From Dactylosporangium aurantiacum (GTDB lineage Bacteria > Actinomycetota > Actinomycetes > Mycobacteriales > Micromonosporaceae), in NCBI RefSeq assembly GCF_000716715.1, contig NZ_JNYJ01000013.1, forward strand, positions 124,001 through 188,000: 64,000 nt of DNA, read 5' to 3'. Under the pieces are notes generated by a model. It was not told where the DNA came from. It made no database searches and was given only the letters and a program-made list of their open reading frames with translations. The position numbers were made by a program, and so were the translations under genes. Numbering within the stretch: the first letter of the stretch is position 1; each line of letters begins with the position of its first letter. Below are positions 1 through 7,938 of this stretch, in pieces.

Positions 1-185
1 AGCAGGGACGTCACGGACCCGAAACCGTCGGCGCCCGCCGACTCGGAGGCCTGCGCCGCCGACGCCGACAGCAGCCAGGCCACGCCGGCGAAGCCGGCGA
101 CGACCAGACCCTTGACGGCGAGGCGGGCAGCAGAACGGGCACAGCGGGCCGTGCGCGGGTTGCGCTCGCTCCTCGACTGGGCCAT
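1..185 (-). CDS. Partial secreted or membrane-anchored protein, N-terminus only
   Basis: Only the first 61 codons lie inside the window. The protein begins MAQSRSERNP, has an Arg-rich n-region, and then a hydrophobic stretch (VKGLVVAGFAGVAWLLSASA) ending in AQA, which looks like a signal peptide with an A-x-A cleavage site near residue 48. A GAGAGG-like ribosome site precedes the ATG. The mature part starts SESAGADGFG and runs off the window edge, so no function can be assigned. Confidence 0.6.
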   Translation of the reverse strand, partial: MAQSRSERNPRTARCARSAARLAVKGLVVAGFAGVAWLLSASAAQASESAGADGFGSVTSL

Positions 186-319
186 GTCTGCCTCTCAGTA
201 CGGGCTCAATGCCGGGCTTGTCGCCCGACATGTGACTGTTTCCGTACTGAGCAACGAACCGCCCCGGCCGGGGACACGCCACTATCCCGGCGAATCGGAC
301 ACAAGTGGGGCGACGGGCG

Positions 320-1213
320 TCAGAAAGGGATTCGCGGACCGGCCTTGAGCACCCCCGACGGCAGCTCCCGCCCGACGATCTCCTGGGCCGTCGCGGCCGC
401 CTCGATCAGCGCCTTGAGGTCGATGCCGGTCTCGTAGCCCATGTCGTGCAGCATGTGCACGACCTCCTCGGTGGCGACGTTGCCGGTGGCGCCCGGCGCG
501 TACGGGCAGCCGCCGAGCCCGCCGACGCTCGCGTCGAACTCGGTGATCCCCAGCCGCATCGCGGTGAGGATGTTGGCCAGCGCCGCGCCCCGGGTGTTGT
601 GGAAGTGCAGCAGCAGCGGCACGTCGGGGTGCCGGTCACGCACGAGGCCGACCACGTCCTGCACCCGGCGCGGCGTCGCCATGCCGGTCGTGTCGCCGAA
701 CGCGATCCGGTCGGCGCCGTCGGCGATCACCCGGTCCACGATGCCGGCCACCCGTTGGGGGTCGATGTCACCCTCGAACGGGCACCCGAAGCTCGTCGAG
801 ATGATCACCTCGGCGGTGGCACCGGCGGCGTGCAGCAACGCGATCAGCTCGGCGATGTCGTCGAGCGACTCGCCGGTCGACCGGTTGACGTTGCGCTGGT
901 TGTGCGTCTCGGACGCCGAGACGACGACCTCGATCTCCCCGAAGCCGGCCTTGAGCGCCCGCTCCGCACCGCGGGAGTTGGGCACCAGCGCGGAGTAGCG
1001 GACCGCGGGGTTCTTGTGCGCGGCCGCCCACACCTCGTCGGCGTCGGCCATCTGCGGGATCGCCTTCGGGTGGACGAACGAGACCGCCTCGATCCGGCCG
1101 ACCCCGGTCGCCGACAGCGCGTCGAGCAGCCGGACCTTGGCCCCGGCCGGGACCGGGTCCTCGTTCTGCAGGCCGTCGCGGGGCCCGACCTCACGGATGG
1201 AAATGAAGCTCAA
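320..1213 (-). CDS. Hydroxymethylglutaryl-CoA lyase (HMGL family)
   Basis: Predicted to split 3-hydroxy-3-methylglutaryl-CoA into acetoacetate and acetyl-CoA, the last step of leucine breakdown. The 297-residue protein has the family landmarks: REVGPRDGLQ at residues 7-16 (catalytic Arg-Asp), metal-binding HFHNTRG at 203-209 and the signature loop GGLGGCPYAPG at 231-241 with the active-site Cys at 236. The start is a TTG whose TTGA overlaps the stop of the upstream carboxylase gene, with GGGAGG about six bases ahead, so the two genes are translationally coupled. A closely related lyase of the same superfamily cannot be fully excluded, but the loop favours HMGL. Confidence 0.88.
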   Translation of the reverse strand: MSFISIREVGPRDGLQNEDPVPAGAKVRLLDALSATGVGRIEAVSFVHPKAIPQMADADEVWAAAHKNPAVRYSALVPNSRGAERALKAGFGEIEVVVSASETHNQRNVNRSTGESLDDIAELIALLHAAGATAEVIISTSFGCPFEGDIDPQRVAGIVDRVIADGADRIAFGDTTGMATPRRVQDVVGLVRDRHPDVPLLLHFHNTRGAALANILTAMRLGITEFDASVGGLGGCPYAPGATGNVATEEVVHMLHDMGYETGIDLKALIEAAATAQEIVGRELPSGVLKAGPRIPF

Positions 1214-2562
1214 CGCGCACCTCCCTGGCGCATGCGGCCCACGATGCCGGTGTCGTAGTCGCCGGAGACGAACTCGGCGTTGTCGAGCAGCTCGGCGAAG
1301 AACGGCAGGTTGACCTTCGGCCCGACGACCTCGAACCCGGCGACCGCGGTCCGCAGCCTCGCCAGCGCGTCGGCGCGGTCGGTGCCGTGCACGACGAGCT
1401 TCGCCATCAGCGAGTCGTAGCTGGGCGTGACGACGGTGCCCGGCCCGTACCCCGCGTCGACGCGCACGCCGTCGCCGGTCGGCTCGACCCAGGACGTGAT
1501 CGCCCCGGGGCCGGGCAGGAAGCGCTTCGGGTCCTCGGCGTTGACCCGCACCTCGATGGCGTGCCCGGTCACCGTCAGCGCGTCGGGGTCGAAGGTCGGC
1601 GCGAGGCCGGACGCGACCCGCAGCTGCTGCTCGACCAGGTCGATGCCGAACACGGCCTCGGTGATCGGGTGCTCGACCTGCAGCCGGGTGTTCATCTCCA
1701 GGAAGAAGAACTGCCCGGACGTCGGATCGAACAGGCACTCGACGGTGCCGGCATTGCGGTAGTCGACGGCCTGACCGGCGCGCACGGCGGCGGCGAGCAG
1801 GTCGGCGCGCTGCCGCGGGTCCAGAGCCGGCGACGGCGTCTCCTCGACGAGCTTCTGGTTGCGCCGCTGCACCGAGCACTCGCGCTCACCGAGGGCGACG
1901 ACCCGACCGTCGGCGAGGCCGAGGATCTGCACCTCGATGTGGCGGACCCGGGGGAAGTACCGCTCGATGAGCACCGAGCCGTCGCCGAACATCCGCTCGG
2001 CGAAGGCGCGGACCTTCTCGTACTCCGTGCGCAGGGCGGCCTCGTCGGCGGCGACGGCCATGCCCATGCCCCCACCGCCGGCGGCGGCCTTCACCATCAC
2101 CGGGTAGCCGATCCCGGCCGCGGCGGCGGCCGCGTCGTCGGCCGTGGTGGCGGGGTCGGTGGTGCCCGGCGCCACCGGCACCCCGGCGGCGGCCATCAGG
2201 TTCCGCGCGTTGATCTTGTCGCCCATCGCGGCGATCGCCTCCGGACCGGGCCCGACCCAGATGAGCCCGTGCTCCACGACGGCGGCGGCGAAGGCCGCGT
2301 TCTCCGACAGGAAGCCGTAGCCGGGGTGGATCGCCTCCGCGCCGGTCGACTTGGCCGCGGCCAGGATGGCTTCGGTGTTGCGGTACGACTGGGCCGGGTT
2401 GGCCGGGCCGATCAGCACCGCTTCGTCGGCCTCACCGACGAAGGGCAGCGCGGCGTCGGCCTCGGAATACACCGCGATGGTGCGGATCCCCAGCCGGCGT
2501 GCGGTGCGGATGATCCGCCTGGCGATCTCCCCGCGGTTGGCGACGAGCAGAGCACTCAACAT
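1210..2562 (-). CDS. Biotin carboxylase subunit of an acyl-CoA carboxylase
   Basis: ATP-grasp biotin carboxylase of 450 residues: HPGYGFLSEN at 79-88, the Gly-rich ATP loop AGGGGMGMAV at 161-170 and EMNTRLQVEHP at 289-299. It stops right after the biotin carboxylase C-domain, so unlike most actinobacterial alpha subunits (about 590-670 residues) it has no biotin-carrier domain and must use a separate carrier. Its partner in the operon is an HMG-CoA lyase, which points to leucine catabolism (3-methylcrotonyl-CoA carboxylation); acetyl- or propionyl-CoA carboxylase remain possible. No carboxyltransferase gene is visible nearby. The ATG has AGGAGA upstream, and that site abuts a perfect DnaA box. 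Confidence 0.88.
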   Translation of the reverse strand: MLSALLVANRGEIARRIIRTARRLGIRTIAVYSEADAALPFVGEADEAVLIGPANPAQSYRNTEAILAAAKSTGAEAIHPGYGFLSENAAFAAAVVEHGLIWVGPGPEAIAAMGDKINARNLMAAAGVPVAPGTTDPATTADDAAAAAAGIGYPVMVKAAAGGGGMGMAVAADEAALRTEYEKVRAFAERMFGDGSVLIERYFPRVRHIEVQILGLADGRVVALGERECSVQRRNQKLVEETPSPALDPRQRADLLAAAVRAGQAVDYRNAGTVECLFDPTSGQFFFLEMNTRLQVEHPITEAVFGIDLVEQQLRVASGLAPTFDPDALTVTGHAIEVRVNAEDPKRFLPGPGAITSWVEPTGDGVRVDAGYGPGTVVTPSYDSLMAKLVVHGTDRADALARLRTAVAGFEVVGPKVNLPFFAELLDNAEFVSGDYDTGIVGRMRQGGAR

Positions 2563-2575
2563 GCGGAGCGTCTCC

Positions 2576-2619
2576 TGTGGATAACTCTGTGGGTTTGAAC
2601 GTAACCAGGTTGTGGATAA
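2576..2619. promoter_or_regulatory. Pair of perfect DnaA boxes in the carboxylase promoter region
   Basis: TGTGGATAA occurs at 2576-2584 and again at 2611-2619, in the same orientation and 35 bp apart. Both match the DnaA box TTATCCACA on the minus strand. They fill most of the 81-bp gap before the biotin carboxylase gene, and one touches its ribosome site. Between them lies GGTTTGAACGTAACC (2592-2606), an imperfect inverted repeat that shares TGAACG with the proposed TetR operator. Binding of DnaA here is an inference. Confidence 0.6.
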
Positions 2620-2643
2620 CGCCGGGACGTCACCCGGTCGAGG

Positions 2644-3267
2644 TCATCCCTGCAGCGCGGAGAGGGTCGCCGCGCGCAGCAGCTCCGCGCGCCGGACCCG
2701 GTCGACCTCGCCGCCGAGGAACGGCGTGGAGTTCATGAGACCGAAGGCGGCGTGCGCGAGGACCCGGGCCTCGCCGGCGTCCAGCTCGCCGCGCAGCACG
2801 GTGAGCGTGTTGACCCACTCCTCGACGTAGAGGCGCTGGAGGCGGCGGATCTGCCGCCGCGGCTCCTCGGGCAGCCGGTCGAGCTCGTGCAGGTGCAGGG
2901 CGATGACCGCCGGATTGGCCAGGGCGAACTCGACGTGGAAGTCGACCAGGGCGGCCAGCGCCGCGGCCGGGTCGTCCGACGCCTCGGCGATGCGCGCCTT
3001 GCCGCCGGCGAGCAGCTGCTCGCTGACCGGGATGAGGGCGGCCGCCAGCATCGCCTCCTTGCCGGCGAAGTGGTGGTAGAGCGCCGGGCCGGTCACGCCG
3101 GCCGCCGCACCGATGTCGTCCATCGAGACGCCGTGGTAGCCACGGGTCGCGAACAGCCCCACGGCGATCTCGAGGATCTCCTCGCGCCGTGAGCGGCGGC
3201 GTTGTCCGGCGGGGCCGGCGCCGCGGGTCTGTGCAGGTGGGCGGACGGCCGATTGTTCCAGCGTCAT
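2644..3267 (-). CDS. TetR family transcriptional regulator
   Basis: A 207-residue one-domain repressor-type protein. The N-terminal helix-turn-helix reads FATRGYHGVSMDDIGAAAGV then TGPALYHHFAGKEAM, the classic TetR layout at about residues 37-73; the C-terminal half is a variable ligand-binding domain rich in helices. It lies 81 bp upstream of the biotin carboxylase/HMG-CoA lyase genes on the same strand, so control of that operon is a reasonable inference. The ATG at 3267 has no ribosome site but has TAGGCT (3274-3279 on minus) six bases before it, fitting a leaderless transcript; a TTG two codons upstream is the alternative start. Confidence 0.88.
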   Translation of the reverse strand: MTLEQSAVRPPAQTRGAGPAGQRRRSRREEILEIAVGLFATRGYHGVSMDDIGAAAGVTGPALYHHFAGKEAMLAAALIPVSEQLLAGGKARIAEASDDPAAALAALVDFHVEFALANPAVIALHLHELDRLPEEPRRQIRRLQRLYVEEWVNTLTVLRGELDAGEARVLAHAAFGLMNSTPFLGGEVDRVRRAELLRAATLSALQG

Positions 3268-3300
3268 GGGCAAAGCCTAACCTCGTGTCAAGACAGTTGC

Positions 3301-3314
3301 TGAACGGTCGTTAA
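3301..3314. promoter_or_regulatory. Candidate TetR operator
   Basis: TGAACGGTCGTTAA contains the inverted repeat AACG-2-CGTT, a shape common for TetR-family operators. It sits about 22 bp upstream of the TetR gene's -10 hexamer, overlapping where the -35 would be, so autorepression would be natural. A related half-site TGAACG occurs upstream of the carboxylase gene at 2596-2601. Confidence 0.4.
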
Positions 3315-3319
3315 GTTCA

Positions 3320-6118
3320 TCACTGCTCGAGATGGCGCCGGCGGATCTCCGCGGCCTCCGCCGGGCGGTCCAGCGCCTCCAGGGCCTCGGCCAGCATCCA
3401 GGCCGCATTCTGCCCGGCCTGGGAGCCGGTGGGTGCCGCGCCGAGCACCGAGCGCAGCAGCGGCTCGGCCGGTGCCGGCTCGCCGGCGCGCATGAGCAGC
3501 TCGGCGTGCAGCAGGTCGGCCTCCAGGGCCTCGCCGAACGCGCCGATGTCCCGCAGCGTGCCCGCCGCGCCGGTGACCCGGGCCAGGGCCTCAGTGCCTT
3601 GACCCGCGCCGAGGTGCACGCGCGCCGCGTCGCAGTCGAGCATCGCCCGGTGCCACACGAGCCACGCCTCGGACCCGTCCACCGTCGACGTCAACGACTG
3701 GACGAGCGCGTCGGCCTCGGCCAGCGCCACGAGCGACTCCTCGACGCTACCCGCCCAACGCAGCGCGAGCGCCCGCATCCGGCGGTTGTACAGCTCGGCC
3801 TGGACCACTCCGGCCGCCTCGAACGCGGCCGCCGCCGCGGCGAACCGCTCGGCCGCCTGGGCGTCGCGGTCGGCCCGGTAGAGCAGCTGGGCCGCCTCCT
3901 GCAGCATCCGGCCCCGGGCCGGCAGGTTGTCGAACCCGTCGAGGTTGCCGGCGAGCGTCTCCAGCAGCGCCAGCGCCTGGTCGGGCTCGTCGAGCTCGCG
4001 GTAGACCCGCGACAGCAGATACCGGGTCCGGTCGGCGTGGTCCTGGGCGCCGATGCGGTCCAGCACGTCGATGGCGCTCTCCGCCGCCTCCGCCGCGTCG
4101 AGCGGCTGGCCGGCCTGCTCATACGCGCTGGCCAGGTCGAAGCGCAGGACCGCCGCCGGGGCGTCCTCGCCGTGCGCCACGTGGTCGGCGATCGCCTCGA
4201 CCAGGTCGTCGACCGCCTCGCCCGGCCGGTCCGCGGCGAGCCGGGCCCGGGCCCGGCCGACCAGCGCCGACAGCCGCGGGTCGCGCTCGACGGCGGCGCC
4301 GAGCGCGGCGTCGAACGCCTCCACCGCGGCGTCGAACCGCTCCAGGTTCGCCAGCGCGTGGCCGTGGATCAGCGCTGCCAGGGCGACCGGTGGCGGGTCG
4401 CCGAGCCGGGCGTACTGCTCGCGGCAGTCGGCGGCGGCCGCCGCGGCTTCTTCGAACCGCTCGAGCACCAGCAGGCACCGGGCCCGCCGGCCGGCCAGCT
4501 CGGCCCGCAGCGCCGGCCGGGCCGGCTCCTCGGCGAGGGCGGCGTCGACCGCGGCGAGCGCCTCGTCGAGCCGGTCGAGCGCCAGCAGCGGATACTCCAG
4601 GCGCAGCCGCGCCTCGGCCCGCACGTCGGCGTCGCCGACCGCCAGGATCCGCTCGGTGACCCCGGTGAGCTGGGCCAGGACCTCTTCCTGCCGGTCCTCG
4701 GCGTCCGGGGCGAGGACCGCACGGGCCTCGGCGACCAGCGCGGACAGCTCGTCACCCAGCGCGCGGTATCCGGCGACCGCCTCCCGGAAGGCGGCCTCGG
4801 CCTGCTCCGGCTCCTGGTCGACGCCCGCCATCCGGCCGCGGCCCTCCACGCGCCGCACCGCGAGCGGGAACGGCGGCTCGGGGTGCAGCTCGTCGAAGCG
4901 CTGCCACGCGGCACGTGCCTCGGTGAAGCGGTACTCGTCGAACAGCTCCTCGGCGCGGTCGAGCAGCTGCGCCGCGTCGGTCGGCAACGGGCGCGGCGCC
5001 CGCGCCGGCGCGGCCGCCGTGACGGTCGCGCCGGCCCGCAGCGTGCGGGCGACGGCGCTGAGCGGCAGGTGCTCCACGATCGGCTCCGCGTGCAGCCGCG
5101 CGTCGATGAGCCGGCCGATGTTGGGCGTGCCGTTGCGCGCGTCGAACCGGGCCGCCAGCGCCCGGGCCCGCTCGGCGAGCCGCTCGCCGAGCCGCGGCGC
5201 CGGCTCGTCACCGACCAGCACGTCGCCGCCGAGCCGGCCGAGCAGCAGCGCCGCCGCGGCGGAGAACCACATGTCCGCCTGCGGGTGCGGCGCCTTGTCC
5301 AGCCAGCTCAGGTGCCGCTCGACGATCTCCAGGCCCCGCGTCTCGTTGCCGGTCCGGGCGCAGAAGACCACGTGCTCGCCGATGCGCTGCAGGTCCGCGA
5401 GGTTGCCGCGCAGGCTGCGGTAGGCCCGCCGGTGCGCGTCGGCCGCCTCGCTCAGCCGGCCGGTGCGCAGGTACGGCAGCAGCAGCGACGTCAGGATGGA
5501 CTGGGGCTGCTCGGCGCAGGTCAGGTGACCGGCCAGCACCGGCTGGGCGAGCGCGACCGCCGCCTCGTCGTCGCCGACGGAGACCAGGTGGTAGACCTTC
5601 GACGTGGGGTCGCAGCCGACGCAGTCGGAGTTCTCGTCGCGGGGCGTCGCGCACCACTTCTCGTACCACTCCTCGGCGGCCGGGTCGCCGACGTGCGCGG
5701 CCACGGCGTGCCGGTAGGAGTAGACGGCCTGCAGGCTGTGCCCACCGGCGCGGAAGCGGCGCTCCATGTCGTCGAGCACGTCATAGGTGCGCCCGAGCGG
5801 CACCTCGGGGAACTTCAGCAGCCCCGACACCATGTACTTGAACTGCCACAGCAGCAGGCTCTCGGCGTGGCGGTCGAAGCGGTCCGGGTGAGCGTCATAC
5901 TCCGCCCGGCACCAGGAGAACGTCACGAACGACTTCGCCGTCTCCCCGCCGTGCACATACGCCGTGGTCGCCTGCATCCTGGCGGCGAAGCGCAGCTCGT
6001 CGAAGCCGCCGGCGTCGGCGTGCTGCACGATCTGCTCGACCAGGGCGATCTGCCCGCTGCCGTAGGGCATGCGGTCGGCCTCGCGCAGCAGGCCCCACAG
6101 CTCGTCTTCAGTCTTCAT
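3320..6118 (-). CDS. Tetratricopeptide repeat protein paired with HSP90-like ATPase
   Basis: A 932-residue, Ala/Glu/Arg-rich helical protein with no signal peptide or membrane segment. Many degenerate 34-residue helix pairs with TPR spacing (small residues at Ala8/Ala20-like positions, for example LDEALAAVDAALAEEPARPA and PGEAVDDLVEAIADHVAHGE) fill the second half; the first part (about residues 1-350) is also helical and contains a CVGCD segment. The start chosen is ATG at 6118 (MKTEDELWGL), which overlaps the end of the HSP90-like gene by 11 bp, so the two are translated together. The likely role is a cofactor or client adaptor for that ATPase; this is inferred from the gene pair only. Confidence 0.7.
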   Translation of the reverse strand: MKTEDELWGLLREADRMPYGSGQIALVEQIVQHADAGGFDELRFAARMQATTAYVHGGETAKSFVTFSWCRAEYDAHPDRFDRHAESLLLWQFKYMVSGLLKFPEVPLGRTYDVLDDMERRFRAGGHSLQAVYSYRHAVAAHVGDPAAEEWYEKWCATPRDENSDCVGCDPTSKVYHLVSVGDDEAAVALAQPVLAGHLTCAEQPQSILTSLLLPYLRTGRLSEAADAHRRAYRSLRGNLADLQRIGEHVVFCARTGNETRGLEIVERHLSWLDKAPHPQADMWFSAAAALLLGRLGGDVLVGDEPAPRLGERLAERARALAARFDARNGTPNIGRLIDARLHAEPIVEHLPLSAVARTLRAGATVTAAAPARAPRPLPTDAAQLLDRAEELFDEYRFTEARAAWQRFDELHPEPPFPLAVRRVEGRGRMAGVDQEPEQAEAAFREAVAGYRALGDELSALVAEARAVLAPDAEDRQEEVLAQLTGVTERILAVGDADVRAEARLRLEYPLLALDRLDEALAAVDAALAEEPARPALRAELAGRRARCLLVLERFEEAAAAAADCREQYARLGDPPPVALAALIHGHALANLERFDAAVEAFDAALGAAVERDPRLSALVGRARARLAADRPGEAVDDLVEAIADHVAHGEDAPAAVLRFDLASAYEQAGQPLDAAEAAESAIDVLDRIGAQDHADRTRYLLSRVYRELDEPDQALALLETLAGNLDGFDNLPARGRMLQEAAQLLYRADRDAQAAERFAAAAAAFEAAGVVQAELYNRRMRALALRWAGSVEESLVALAEADALVQSLTSTVDGSEAWLVWHRAMLDCDAARVHLGAGQGTEALARVTGAAGTLRDIGAFGEALEADLLHAELLMRAGEPAPAEPLLRSVLGAAPTGSQAGQNAAWMLAEALEALDRPAEAAEIRRRHLEQ

Positions 6119-7895
6119 GTGCGACCGCCTTGTTGAGCAGACCCAAAAATGAGCTGTTGAGCAGCGCGGCGTCGGCCGGCCGCAGCGGGTGGTGGCCGAG
6201 CAGCAGGGCCTGGCCATACAGGCCCTCGACGGCGAGCCGCACCAGGTCCTCGTCGGCCAGCTCGCTGACCCGCCGCACCAGCGGATTGCGATGGTTGAGC
6301 ACCAGTTGCGGCCGGTCCTCGTCGTCGGTGCGGGCGAGCGCGTCGAGCACGTCGGCCCATACCTCGTCGACCCGCTCGCGGGTCGCCCGCAGCTCCGCGG
6401 CGAACGCGGCCGAGCGGTTGACCAGATACATCGCCGGCAGACCGGCCGGGTCGAACGCCCGCAGGACCACCTCGCAGCCGAGCCGGTCCATGGCCCGCTG
6501 GGCCCGCGCCAGGAACGGTCGCTTCGCCAGCTCCAGCCCCGGCTCCAGCGCGTCGAAGTGGGTGGTCAGGTCGCTGGGCTCGACCCGCTCGATGAGCGCG
6601 CCCGGCTCGACCAGCGGCAGCCGCTCGATGAGCTGCGCGTCATACACGTAGCCGGCGTTGACCACGGGCATGCCCTGCGCCGCGGCGACCGCGCCGATCT
6701 GGCGGAACTCGTCGACCTGGACGGTGTATCGCACCAGGCCGTGCTGGGCCCGGAAGTCGGCGAGGGTCATCCGGCCGGTGTTGGTCTCCATCGGCCACCA
6801 GCGCTCGACCAGGCGCAGCATCTCGTCGTCGTGGACGGCGAGCGCCTTCACGCCGAGGTGGTGGATCTCGAGGAACTCCGTCAGCCGGCGCGGGTCGCGG
6901 GTGGAGAGCCGGACCAGCCAGCCGCGCAGCTGGTCGCCGAGCGCCTCGCGGGTCGACTCGAGCAGCTGGTCCTCGTAGAGCGCCTCGCGGCTCGCGGTCG
7001 GCCGCAGCTCGCCGGCGTCGAACACGCAACGGGCGAAGAACGCCCACTCGGGCAGCACGCCCTCGGCGCCCTCGGCGAGCAGCATCCGCTTCAGGTAGAC
7101 CCGGTGCCCGGCGCGGGCCGCGGGGTTGGCCGGCGTGGGCAGCACGAACGCGACCCCGGTCAGCCCGGCCTCGGGCACCGCCAGGTCGACGACGTCGAAC
7201 GGGGTGAACCCGAAGACCTCCTGGCAGTACGCAACGAGCCGCTGCCGGCGGTCGTCGCCGCCCGGCCGCCAGGGCAGGCCGTCGCCGGTGATCGTGGTGT
7301 CGCCGACCTCGACGGTCACCGGCAGCAGCGAGCCATACAGCGTGGCAAGCTCGACGACGGTGCGCCGCAGCAGCCACTGGTCGGCGTCGCGCCGCGGCAC
7401 CAGCGTCACGGTGGTGCCGACCTGCAGCCGGTCCTCGCCGGCGACCGCGACGCTGTAGCGACCGTCGGCGAAGCCGCGCCACAGCACCGTCGGGCTGCCC
7501 TCCGCCCTGGTCAGGACGCGGATCTCGTCGGCGACCAGGAAACAGGAGAGCAGGCCGATGCCGAACTGCCCGAGGAAGTCGTGCCTGGCGAAGCCGAAGT
7601 CGTCGCGCTTGGAGCTGCGCCCGATCGTGGCCAGGAACTGGTGGACCTGGTCCTCGGTGAGCCCGATGCCGGTGTCGGACACGCGAAGCGTGCCGTCGCC
7701 CGTCACGTCCGGCGGGTCGATGCGCACCCGGGCGGGCACCGGCGGGTCCCCGGGACCGGCGGCGGCGCGCCGCGCGGAGATCGCGTCGACGGCATTCTGC
7801 AGCAGCTCGCGCACGTAGACACGAGGGCTCGCATAGAGGTGATGACTGAGCAGGTCCACGACCCCGCGCAGGTCCACCTGGAACGTCCGATCCAC
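6108..7895 (-). CDS. HSP90-family (HtpG-like) ATPase
   Basis: A 595-residue GHKL ATPase. The N-terminal nucleotide pocket is intact: VRELLQNAVDA with catalytic Glu30 and Asn34, SDTGIGL with Asp74, and the glycine-rich lid GQFGIGLLS at 109-117. The middle and C-terminal parts follow the HSP90 layout (REALYEDQLL, the TASRE segment) but are diverged from E. coli HtpG, which is 624 residues. It starts at GTG and is followed, with an 11-bp overlap, by a large TPR protein. Bacterial HSP90 normally works without dedicated TPR partners, so this pair is a distinct subfamily. It has no membrane segment and is presumably cytosolic. Confidence 0.85.
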   Translation of the reverse strand: MDRTFQVDLRGVVDLLSHHLYASPRVYVRELLQNAVDAISARRAAAGPGDPPVPARVRIDPPDVTGDGTLRVSDTGIGLTEDQVHQFLATIGRSSKRDDFGFARHDFLGQFGIGLLSCFLVADEIRVLTRAEGSPTVLWRGFADGRYSVAVAGEDRLQVGTTVTLVPRRDADQWLLRRTVVELATLYGSLLPVTVEVGDTTITGDGLPWRPGGDDRRQRLVAYCQEVFGFTPFDVVDLAVPEAGLTGVAFVLPTPANPAARAGHRVYLKRMLLAEGAEGVLPEWAFFARCVFDAGELRPTASREALYEDQLLESTREALGDQLRGWLVRLSTRDPRRLTEFLEIHHLGVKALAVHDDEMLRLVERWWPMETNTGRMTLADFRAQHGLVRYTVQVDEFRQIGAVAAAQGMPVVNAGYVYDAQLIERLPLVEPGALIERVEPSDLTTHFDALEPGLELAKRPFLARAQRAMDRLGCEVVLRAFDPAGLPAMYLVNRSAAFAAELRATRERVDEVWADVLDALARTDDEDRPQLVLNHRNPLVRRVSELADEDLVRLAVEGLYGQALLLGHHPLRPADAALLNSSFLGLLNKAVAHED

Positions 7896-7938
7896 GGGCG
7901 CACGCTACCGCGCCCCACCGACATTCTCCGCCCCGTTC

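Noticed and set aside
3332..6136. Long open frame on plus opposite the TPR gene
   Set aside because: Arg/Gly/Pro-biased composition, no ribosome site, and a strong real gene on the other strand.
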